From SLQH01 sp964612995 (GTDB taxonomy: Bacteria; Planctomycetota; UBA11346): DNA of 16,294 nucleotides. The DNA is taken from positions 1 through 16,294 of the forward strand of contig CAZTGE010000094.1 in NCBI GenBank assembly GCA_964612995.1. The letters run 5' to 3'. How positions within the stretch are numbered: the first letter of the stretch is position 1; every line of letters begins with the position of its first letter. The position numbers and the translations under genes were made by a program. Shown piece after piece: positions 8,143-14,335 of the stretch. A model generated the notes under the pieces. That model was not told the DNA's origin. It was given only the letters and a program-made list of their open reading frames with translations, and did no database searches.

Positions 8143-8177
8143 AAACCGCCGCAGGCACAGCGCTTGCGGCGGTTTTT
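8143..8177 (+). terminator. intrinsic terminator after tRNA-Phe
   Basis: A 14-bp stem (8143-8156 with 8162-8175, one G-T pair, loop ACAGC). The core is CCGCCGC/GCGGCGG and it ends in five Ts. It lies eight bases after the tRNA and is correctly placed to end that transcript, including read-through from topA. Confidence 0.85.
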
Positions 8178-8365
8178 GTCTGCGGGGGCGGCCGTGCCGG
8201 TCGACACCCGGTCCGTATATCGACCGGGTTCCCGCGGAGTCCGGACACAGTGGGACACCCTCCGCCATGGCCGTGGCGACCCGGCGACGCCATCGGCATC
8301 GCGTGGATGACATGCCCAGGTGCGATGGCCATCGAGCTGTGGTGGGGCACATGTGGTACCAGTAA

Positions 8366-8397
8366 CGCCGGTTTGGCCGGCGGATGCGCTGCGCATC
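8366..8397. repeat. two abutting hairpins just upstream of the VIT1-type gene
   Basis: CGCCGG-TTTGG-CCGGCG (8366-8382) is followed immediately by GATGCG-CTG-CGCATC (8383-8397). The pair ends 11 bases before the ATG at 8409, where a ribosome site would be expected. There is no T-run. They resemble the hairpins at the window ends and may affect translation or be extragenic repeats. Further upstream (8206-8229) an 8-bp inverted repeat, ACCCGGTC/GACCGGGT, flanks an AT-rich octamer. Confidence 0.4.
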
Positions 8398-8408
8398 ATG
8401 TGCTGTGC

Positions 8409-8966
8409 ATGAGCCATGAGGACAGGGTATCGCATCGACGTCGACCGGATACGCGGCGTCCGACGAGCTGGTTCCAGCGCTACACCCCAGAGCTGATCTA
8501 CGGCGGCAACGACGGCATCGTGACCACTTTCGCGATCATTGCCGGGGTGGCGGGGGCGCGGCTCGCGCCGTCGGTGATCCTGATCCTCGGCTTCGCCAGC
8601 CTGTTCGCCGATGGCGCTTCGATGGCGGCGAGCGACTACCTCGCCGAGCGCTCGCGTCCGGACGGCAAGCCGCTGCGGATCGAGGCTGCACGCAACGCCG
8701 CGGCGACCTTCCTCGGTTTCATGGTTCTGGGCGTGATGCCGCTGTTGGCCTACGTGGTCGGCCTGCCACCGGCCTGGCGATTGCCGGTGGCGGCCGGGCT
8801 GACGTTGTGCTGCCTGTTCACCGTCGGGTCGGTGCGGGCCCTGGGGATCGATCACATCGGTTGGCTGCGCGGCGGGCTGGAGATGCTGATCGTCGGTACG
8901 GTGGCTGCGGCCCTCGCCTTCGGGGTGGGCCGCGCGCTCGGCAGCCTCGGCCCGCCGGCGGGCTGA
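8409..8966 (+). CDS. VIT1/CCC1-family metal transporter
   Basis: About 185 residues of the VIT1/CCC1 (DUF125) family, inner-membrane proteins that in characterised members export or store Fe2+ or Mn2+. The signature YGGNDGIVTTFAIIAGVAGA at residues 29-48 is close to the family's F/Y-G-x-NDG-I-V-TF-x-x-VAG. The helix containing FADGASMAASDYLAERS matches the second conserved helix pair, and three more hydrophobic helices follow. The large soluble ferritin-like or cytosolic metal-binding domain of plant and yeast forms is short here, as in the compact bacterial type. The ATG at 8409 (MSHEDRVSHRR) is the last before the signature region; no good ribosome site is visible. It converges on the barrel-protein gene, 15 bases away. 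The metal specificity is inference. Confidence 0.85.
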   Translation: MSHEDRVSHRRRPDTRRPTSWFQRYTPELIYGGNDGIVTTFAIIAGVAGARLAPSVILILGFASLFADGASMAASDYLAERSRPDGKPLRIEAARNAAATFLGFMVLGVMPLLAYVVGLPPAWRLPVAAGLTLCCLFTVGSVRALGIDHIGWLRGGLEMLIVGTVAAALAFGVGRALGSLGPPAG

Positions 8967-8981
8967 CCAGCGCTCAGCGGC

Positions 8982-9641
8982 TCAGAAGCGCATGCCCACG
9001 TACAGGCTGGCGGTCCCGACGGTCTGTTCGAGTTCGTATTCGGCATCGATGCCGCTGAAATCGTCCTCGAAGCTTCCGCTGCTCGAGAGGAACCCCACCC
9101 CGCCGCCGATGGAGAGGCCGTTGGTGGCAGTGTAGATCAGGTTGACGTCGGTGCCGGCGTCGACGTAGAGGCCGTCCCAGTCGTCGTCATAGGTGCCGAG
9201 GGAGAGCTCGGCGGTCGTGGCGGCGATGCCCAGGAACGGCAGTATCTCGAGCTGGAGGTTGGTGGTGAAGGCGTAACCCCACCCGAGATGCGCGCGCAGC
9301 CCGGTGGCCGTGTACACCAGATCGAAATCGTCGTGGTCTTCGATCTCGGCGTGCTTGTGCAACAGGCCCAGGCCGTAGAGCAGGCCGCCGGATGAGCCGA
9401 GGCCCTGGTTGCCGATCCAGCCGGCCTCGATGTGCCAGGCGCTGTCGAACTCGTCGATATCGAAGGGATCCAGACTGATGCTTCCGGATCCGGACGTCAG
9501 GGTGAGCGTGGAATCGACGTCGCTGGTCTCGGTGCTCACGCTCAGGCGTAGTTCGTTGAATGGTTCGACGGTGACGGCACAGAGCCCGGGTGTGGTGCAG
9601 AGGGCGGCGATGGCCAGCAGGCCGGATGAACGCATGGTCAT
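8982..9641 (-). CDS. outer-membrane beta-barrel protein, function unknown
   Basis: A 219-residue exported protein. A signal peptide (MTMRSSGLLAIAALCTTPGL, cleavage near residue 22) precedes a chain of alternating hydrophobic and polar strands with many G, Y and acidic turns. It ends SLYVGMRF, with the terminal phenylalanine typical of barrel proteins recognised by the Bam machinery. The size suggests an 8-10-stranded barrel of the OmpA/OmpW-like porin-family type, but I cannot assign a family. The start at 9641 is supported by AGGA five bases upstream. The chain has many acidic residues, which is usual for surface loops in some halophiles. Upstream, on its leader side, are two nearly abutting hairpins at 9685-9723. 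Confidence 0.8.
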   Translation of the reverse strand: MTMRSSGLLAIAALCTTPGLCAVTVEPFNELRLSVSTETSDVDSTLTLTSGSGSISLDPFDIDEFDSAWHIEAGWIGNQGLGSSGGLLYGLGLLHKHAEIEDHDDFDLVYTATGLRAHLGWGYAFTTNLQLEILPFLGIAATTAELSLGTYDDDWDGLYVDAGTDVNLIYTATNGLSIGGGVGFLSSSGSFEDDFSGIDAEYELEQTVGTASLYVGMRF

Positions 9642-9684
9642 GAGATTCCTCGGGGTAGGGTGCGCCGACGGCACACGGGTTCTG

Positions 9685-9723
9685 GCCCCCATCGCTGGGG
9701 GCTGGTTCGGGCTGGAGCGAACC
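9685..9723. repeat. two neighbouring hairpins upstream of the barrel-protein gene
   Basis: GCCCCCA-TCGC-TGGGGGC (9685-9702, 7-bp stem) and GGTTCG...CGAACC (9704-9723, 6-bp stem, 8-base loop) are separated by one base. They lie 44 bases upstream of the minus-strand start at 9641. They could be part of its 5' leader or members of the same palindromic repeat family seen at the window edges. No promoter consensus can be supported here. Confidence 0.35.
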
Positions 9724-9934
9724 GGCTCGTGCCCATCTGGCGATGCGTCCTATACACCCGAGCCCACGGGTCGGTTACAGCGGCCCAATGACCGGTGCCC
9801 AGCGCGCGCTTCACCGTTCTGAAGGGCGCGGCGCGCGGCATAGGATGGGCAGCAGACTCGCCGGCTGCGACGCGCGGCCGTCCCCCAAGGCGAGAGGCGA
9901 CTGGGCCCTGTGGCCAGGCGCGAAGGAGGCGATC

Positions 9935-10132
9935 ATGACACAGACAGCAGCACACCCTTCCCCCATCACCTTCAGCGATGTCTTCAAGGTGATCTTCGCG
10001 ATCATCCTGCCGCCACTTGGCGTTCTGCTCGAGGTCGGACTGACCAAGCATTTCTGGATCAACATCCTGCTGACCATCCTCGGCTTCATTCCCGGGATCA
10101 TCCACGCGCTCTATGTCATCCTGACCCGCTGA
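9935..10132 (+). CDS. Pmp3/UPF0057 small membrane proteolipid (YqaE-like)
   Basis: A 65-residue protein with two transmembrane helices of the Pmp3/UPF0057 family, associated in other organisms with salt and membrane-potential stress. The hallmark is seen in VIFAIILPPLGVLLEVGL (residues 18-35), followed by FWINILLTILGFIPGIIHAL and YVIL near the end. The length is typical. The start is firmly set by the ribosome site AAGGAGG seven bases before ATG 9935; the frame is open upstream, but that part is not coding-like. It stands alone. A halo- or osmotic-stress role is inferred from the family only. Confidence 0.93.
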   Translation: MTQTAAHPSPITFSDVFKVIFAIILPPLGVLLEVGLTKHFWINILLTILGFIPGIIHALYVILTR

Positions 10133-10381
10133 AGCACGCGCTGCCTCCGTGGCGACGGGGCCCTCGAAACCCCCAAGGCGCGCATCCGCCGGCTGGCGCA
10201 GTCTCGGAGGCTTGCCGCCGATGGGGCAGACGCCAGAGCGCAGGCCGGGTCCCGCCGTCAGGAGAGGGCCGCACAGAACGCTCCGATGCCGGCCCGGCGT
10301 TGCTCTGCCGTCTGGTGGGCGCAGCATGCGACTTGCGCTGCGGTCCTCCGCGACCGCCACCCCTCGCTCACGGAGCAGCTC

Positions 10382-11347
10382 GTGCAACAGTGCATCCTCG
10401 GCCGTACCGGCCTGTCGGTGTCCCGGATCGTCCTCGGGACCATGACCTTCAACCGCGAAGCCGATGCGATGGTCGCGGCCGACATGCTCGATGCCGCGCT
10501 CGAAGCGGGCGTCAACTGCATCGACTGCGCCGATACCTATGCCGACGGAGCGAGCGAACGCCTGCTTGGCCGTCTGCTCGCCGGTCGGCGCGATCGGGTG
10601 GTGCTCACCAGCAAGGTCTGCGGCACCACCGGGCCGAGCGCGAATGATCGCGGGCTCTCGCGCCGCCACATCATGACCGCGTGCGAGGCCAGCCTGCGTC
10701 GTCTGGGCACCGACCATCTCGACATCTACTTCATGCACTATCCCGACCCGCATTGCGATCCGGACATCTCGCTGCGGGCGATGGACGAACTGGTGCGCGC
10801 GGGGAAGGTCCGTTGCATCGGTGCGAGCAATCACGCCGCCTGGCAGTATTTCGATCGGCTCCATCGCTCCGAGCGCCTCGGCCTGGAGCCGATCTCGGTG
10901 ATCCAGCCGCAGTACAACCTGCTCAAGCGCACCGCCGAGGTCGAGATCCTGCCGATGGCGCGCCACTGCGGACTCGGCGTGATGAGCTACTCGCCCCTGG
11001 GTGCGGGAATCCTGACCGGCAAGTATGCCGAGGCCGAAGCGCCCGGGCGCCTGCAGACCGACGAACGCTACCAGGCGCGCTACGGGACCGCCGACGCCTA
11101 CGCCATCGGCGCGGCCTTCGCGGAGCTCGCACATGCCGCCGGGTGGGAGCCGGCGACCCTCGCTGCGGCCTGGGCCCTGCGTCGTGCGATGGTCGACGCG
11201 GTGATCGTGGGCGCGCGTAGCGTCGAGCAGTTGACCCCGGCCCTGGCCGCCGGTGGCGAGGAACTCGATCCCGAGCTCAGCCTGCAGGTCGAACGCCTGG
11301 TGCCGCGGGTGCCGCTGGCCACCGATCGCGACGAGGAGCGCGGGTAA
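10382..11347 (+). CDS. aldo/keto reductase
   Basis: A 321-residue NADPH-dependent oxidoreductase of the AKR superfamily (TIM barrel). The start VQQCILGRTGLSVSRIVLGT gives the usual LG-x-TGL-x-VS-x-I-x-LG opening. The catalytic tetrad is D48 and Y53 in IDCADTYADGASE, K78 in LTSKV and H119 in YFMHYPDP. The cofactor-binding end contains SPLGAGILTGKY and, near the C-terminus, AVIVGARS. I prefer the GTG at 10382 because GGAG lies seven bases upstream and the barrel begins at once; the ATG at 10286 would add 32 non-family residues. The 249 bases before it hold no gene I can see. It ends 199 bases before the NHEJ operon and is probably separate. The substrate is unknown. Confidence 0.92.
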   Translation: MQQCILGRTGLSVSRIVLGTMTFNREADAMVAADMLDAALEAGVNCIDCADTYADGASERLLGRLLAGRRDRVVLTSKVCGTTGPSANDRGLSRRHIMTACEASLRRLGTDHLDIYFMHYPDPHCDPDISLRAMDELVRAGKVRCIGASNHAAWQYFDRLHRSERLGLEPISVIQPQYNLLKRTAEVEILPMARHCGLGVMSYSPLGAGILTGKYAEAEAPGRLQTDERYQARYGTADAYAIGAAFAELAHAAGWEPATLAAAWALRRAMVDAVIVGARSVEQLTPALAAGGEELDPELSLQVERLVPRVPLATDRDEERG

Positions 11348-11451
11348 CGACCGGGCATCGGCGCGCGCGGCTGCTGGTGCGGCCTGAGCGCTGGCAGCAC
11401 AGCTGCGGCGAAGCCCGGGCCTGAATCCAGCGCTGGCCGGACTTGCAGACA

Positions 11452-11468
11452 TGCACGCCCGCCGTGCA
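11452..11468. promoter_or_regulatory. small dyad in the leader of the end-joining operon
   Basis: TGCACG-CCCGC-CGTGCA, a perfect 6-bp inverted repeat about 80 bases before the first Ku start. It is the only clean dyad near the operon start and could be a regulatory site. I could not match a well-spaced -35/-10 pair around it. Confidence 0.25.
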
Positions 11469-11546
11469 GGATGGGGCGGTATCCTGGAGGACGTCCGGCG
11501 CGTGGCTGCGTGATGGCTCGCACCGGCTTCTGCAGCGGAGGGCGTG

Positions 11547-12362
11547 GTGAGCAGACGGGCGATGTTCAAGAGCGTGCTCGAGTTCTCCGGGATCCGCGTC
11601 CCCGTGCGGATGTACGCGGCGGTGGAGAGCAAGCGCATCGGATTCCACATGCTCCACGACAAGGATCAGGTCCGGTTGCGGCAGGTGCTGGTGTGCGAGA
11701 AGGAAGGCCACAGCGTGCCGCGCGAGGAGGTCGTCAAAGGGCTCGCGGTGGACGAGGGCCGCTACGTGCTCGTCGGGCCCGAGGAGCTCGCTGCGTTGGA
11801 GCCAGAGACAGATCGCACGATCGCGGTGCGCTGTTTCACCGGGCAGGAACGGGTCGATCCGCGTTATTTCGATCGTCCCTATCATCTCGGCCCGGATGGC
11901 GAGGAGGCGAGCTACGCTTCGCTGGTCCAGGCGCTGGGGCGCGCCAGCAAAGTGGGGGTGTGCGAATGGTCCTTCCGCAAGCGCGATTACGCCGGGCTGC
12001 TGCGGGTGGCGGAATCGGTGCTCGAATTGATCGCGCTGCGATTGGCCGATGACATCGACGATCCGGGTGCGCTCGACATCTCGGGGACACGCCTGTCGAA
12101 GAAGGAGCGCGATACCGCGGCCTACCTGGTCGACGAGCTCAGCGACGAGTTCGACCCGCGAGCCTATCACAACGATTTCGAACAGGCGCTCGCAGAGTTG
12201 ATCCAGACCAAGGCGCACGGCGGCAAGGTCAAACGCCGTAAGCCGCGCGAACGCGAACACACCCGCTCCAAGGATCTGGCCGACGTGCTCGAGGCGAGCC
12301 TGCGCGAAGCCAAGGGGCGCAAGTCCGGGGGCAAGAGCAAGCGTTCCAGGGGCGACACATGA
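11547..12362 (+). CDS. ku: Ku-family DNA end-binding protein, first copy
   Basis: A 271-residue bacterial Ku protein that threads onto double-strand break ends as a ring-shaped dimer and recruits LigD activities. It begins with the beta-barrel segment MFKSVLEFSGIRVPVRMYAA. It contains the family stretches VPREEVVKGLAVDEGRYVLV and PYHLGP, a helical arm ending FDPRAYHNDFEQALAELIQ, then a lysine/arginine-rich tail with the ligase-recruiting-type motif DLADVLEASLREA. The tail ends in basic GRKSGGKSKRS, which could bind DNA. Start: GTG 11547 lies five bases after GGAGG; GTG 11544 is too close and ATG 11562 has no ribosome site. It is the first gene of the four-gene operon, with a 42-base gap to the ligase. 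It differs clearly from the second Ku at 13521, so this is not a recent duplication. Confidence 0.95.
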   Translation: MSRRAMFKSVLEFSGIRVPVRMYAAVESKRIGFHMLHDKDQVRLRQVLVCEKEGHSVPREEVVKGLAVDEGRYVLVGPEELAALEPETDRTIAVRCFTGQERVDPRYFDRPYHLGPDGEEASYASLVQALGRASKVGVCEWSFRKRDYAGLLRVAESVLELIALRLADDIDDPGALDISGTRLSKKERDTAAYLVDELSDEFDPRAYHNDFEQALAELIQTKAHGGKVKRRKPREREHTRSKDLADVLEASLREAKGRKSGGKSKRSRGDT

Positions 12363-12404
12363 ACCCGGGCCTGCGCGCGGGCAAGCAGGAGACGGGAGAC
12401 GGCG

Positions 12405-13517
12405 ATGAACCAGACAGGCGAACAAGTGGTCTGCCCCCATTGCGGCATGCACTACGATTACGATGCCCAACGGCACTGCTGGCATTGTGATGGGGCGGCC
12501 TGCCCGCACTGTCTCGGCGAACACCCCGATGCCTTGTGCCCTGAATGCCACTTCGGCCCGCTCCCGGCCCACATCGAACCGATGCTCGCGCGCAAGGGCC
12601 CGATGCCCGACGATCTCGCCGACTGGGCCTTCGAATACAAATGGGATGGGATGCGCACGCTGTGCTATTGGCAGGGAGGTGCGCTGCGGCTGGAGAATCG
12701 CAATCTGGTCGACGTCACCGCGCGCTACCCGGATCTGCTCGCGACACGCGCACAGATGCCGGCGCGGGCGCTGATCCTCGACGGGGAGATCATCGCCACC
12801 GACGACGCCGGCAAGCCGAGCTTCGCGCGTCTGTCCAGACGCATGCACGCCGGGAGCGGCGCGATCGCGACGCGGGCGCGGCGCTACCCGGTGCGGTATC
12901 ATATCTTCGATCTGCTCTGGGCAGACGAGGCTTCGCTGGTCGACCGGCCCTATCGCGAGCGCAGGCGGGCGCTCGAGGTCCTGGACTTCGGTCACGAACG
13001 CTGGCAGGTGCCGGCGAGCCATCCGGGCGAGGGCCCGGCGATGCTTCGGGTGGCCAAGGCCTGGGAGCTCGAGGGCCTGATGGCCAAGCGCCTGGACGCG
13101 CCCTATCGCGTCGGCACACGCAGTGGCGACTGGCGCAAGATCAAGCTCGTGCGGCGCCAGGAATTCGTCATCGGCGGCTGGGAACCACGGCAGCGCGATG
13201 CGCACCAGATAGGCTCGTTGCTGATCGGCTACTACATGGCCGGCGATCCGGCGCTGCGCTTCGCCGGACGCGTGGGAACCGGGTTCGACCGGCACGCCCA
13301 CGCGATGCTGGCCGAACGCCTGAGCCGGCTTGCGCGGACGCGATCGCCTTTTCGCGAGGCGCCTGGGCGCGCGGGCGCGCGTTACGTCCGACCACAGCTG
13401 GTGGCCGAGGTCGGCTACCGCCGGTGGCCACCCGGCGGTCAACTCCAACAGGCCGCGTTCCTCGGCTTGCGCGACGACGTGCCGCCCGGCGAGGTGGTGC
13501 TCGAGCAGGAGGAGTGA
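12405..13517 (+). CDS. stand-alone NHEJ ATP-dependent DNA ligase with N-terminal zinc-ribbon-like extension
   Basis: A 370-residue ligase matching only the LIG part of LigD. The adenylated lysine is K79 in EYKWDGMR (motif I). LDGE lies at 125-128, IFDLLW at 167-172 (motif IIIa), EGLMAKR at 223-229 (motif IV) and DWRKIKL at 242-248 (motif V). An OB-fold follows to the end, with GRVGTGFD at 288-295 and VRPQLVAEVGY at 328-338. Before the ligase, residues 10-48 hold four CxxC pairs (C10/C13, C25/C28, C33/C36, C45/C48), a double-zinc-ribbon pattern I do not know from bacterial NHEJ ligases. Start ATG 12405 has GGGAG six bases upstream. It has no POL or PE domain; those are in the fourth gene. The expected role is sealing Ku-held double-strand breaks. 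The stop is three bases from the second Ku start. Confidence 0.93.
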   Translation: MNQTGEQVVCPHCGMHYDYDAQRHCWHCDGAACPHCLGEHPDALCPECHFGPLPAHIEPMLARKGPMPDDLADWAFEYKWDGMRTLCYWQGGALRLENRNLVDVTARYPDLLATRAQMPARALILDGEIIATDDAGKPSFARLSRRMHAGSGAIATRARRYPVRYHIFDLLWADEASLVDRPYRERRRALEVLDFGHERWQVPASHPGEGPAMLRVAKAWELEGLMAKRLDAPYRVGTRSGDWRKIKLVRRQEFVIGGWEPRQRDAHQIGSLLIGYYMAGDPALRFAGRVGTGFDRHAHAMLAERLSRLARTRSPFREAPGRAGARYVRPQLVAEVGYRRWPPGGQLQQAAFLGLRDDVPPGEVVLEQEE

Positions 13518-13520
13518 GCC

Positions 13521-14333
13521 ATGCCCACTCAACGTCACGCCCTGTGGTCCGGCAGTGTGGGATTCGGTCTGGTCGCGGTGCCGGTGGCCGCGCTCGCGGC
13601 GGTCCACCCCAGCCGGGCAAGCTTCAATCTGATCCATGAGCCCGACCGTTCGCGGGTCGACCGGCGGATGTTCTGCCCGGCCGAGGAGGTGTTCGTCCAT
13701 CCCGAACACATGCAGCGTGGGTACGAGTACGAGCCCGGTGAATTCATCGTGGTGCGCGACGACGAGATCGCCGGGCTTGCGCCGAAGCGCAGCAAGGCGA
13801 TCGAAATCCAGGAGTTCGTCGCCCTGGATGCGATCGACTCCGCCTTTTATGCACGACCGTATTACCTTGTGCCGACCGGGCCGGAGAAACCGTACCAGCT
13901 GCTGGTCGAGACGCTGGCATCCAAGCGTGTGGCCGGGTTGTCCGAGTTCGTGATGCACGCGCGTGAGCACTTCTGCGCGTTGTTGAGCCTTGAGGGGGTG
14001 CTGGTCCTGATGACCCTGCGCTACCCCGACGAGCTGCGTTCCACCGTGGGGCTGGCGCCCTCGGCCAAGGCCGACAAGCAGCAGGTGCGGGCGATGCGCA
14101 GCGCGATCGACGAGCTGTCGCGGGACTTCGACATCGGCGAGCTCGAAGATGGGTATCAGCAACGGGTCGAGCAGCTGATCAAGCGCAAGCGGCGCCGCAA
14201 GCAGGTGGTCGCGGTCTATGAGCGCGACGAAGACGAGGATGAGGCCGCGACCGGAGGTGACGCGCTCGAGCAGGTCGATCTGGTCGCCGCGCTCGAAGCC
14301 AGCCTGGCGCGTGAACGCGAAGGGGGCGAGTGA
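13521..14333 (+). CDS. ku: Ku-family DNA end-binding protein, second divergent copy
   Basis: A 270-residue second Ku. It starts with the typical LWSGSVGFGLVAVPV barrel strand (Ku proteins usually read L/IW-x-G-x-I-x-FGLV-x-(I/V)PV). It continues with GYEYEPGEFIVVRDDEIAGL, FYARPYYLVP and KPYQLLVETL, a helical arm region near FDIGELEDGYQQRVEQLI, a KRKRRRKQ basic patch, an acidic DEDEDE stretch and the tail DLVAALEASLARE. The tail motif resembles that of the first Ku, while the body is divergent. The ATG lies three bases after the ligase stop, and GAGGAG in the end of the ligase gene serves as ribosome site, so translation is probably coupled. A heterodimer with the first copy is plausible, as proposed for multi-Ku rhizobia; this is inference. 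Confidence 0.95.
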   Translation: MPTQRHALWSGSVGFGLVAVPVAALAAVHPSRASFNLIHEPDRSRVDRRMFCPAEEVFVHPEHMQRGYEYEPGEFIVVRDDEIAGLAPKRSKAIEIQEFVALDAIDSAFYARPYYLVPTGPEKPYQLLVETLASKRVAGLSEFVMHAREHFCALLSLEGVLVLMTLRYPDELRSTVGLAPSAKADKQQVRAMRSAIDELSRDFDIGELEDGYQQRVEQLIKRKRRRKQVVAVYERDEDEDEAATGGDALEQVDLVAALEASLAREREGGE

Positions 14334-14335
14334 CC

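Noticed and set aside
8063..8177. tRNA-Phe as an integration site for a mobile element
   Set aside because: No integrase, no repeated tRNA 3' end and no phage-like genes occur in the following 8 kb; the tRNA is followed directly by a normal terminator.
11440..11490. A sigma70-type promoter for the end-joining operon (TTGCAG and TATCCT)
   Set aside because: The two hexamers are about 31 bases apart, too far for a standard promoter.
9638..11662. A 674-codon minus-strand frame across the Pmp3-like and aldo/keto reductase genes
   Set aside because: It is opposite genes with firm family signatures and ribosome sites; the translated product is low-complexity.
11277..14162. A 961-codon open frame on the minus strand across the end-joining genes
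   Set aside because: It is antisense to three well-supported genes, has no family features, and is the expected antisense shadow in GC-rich codon use.
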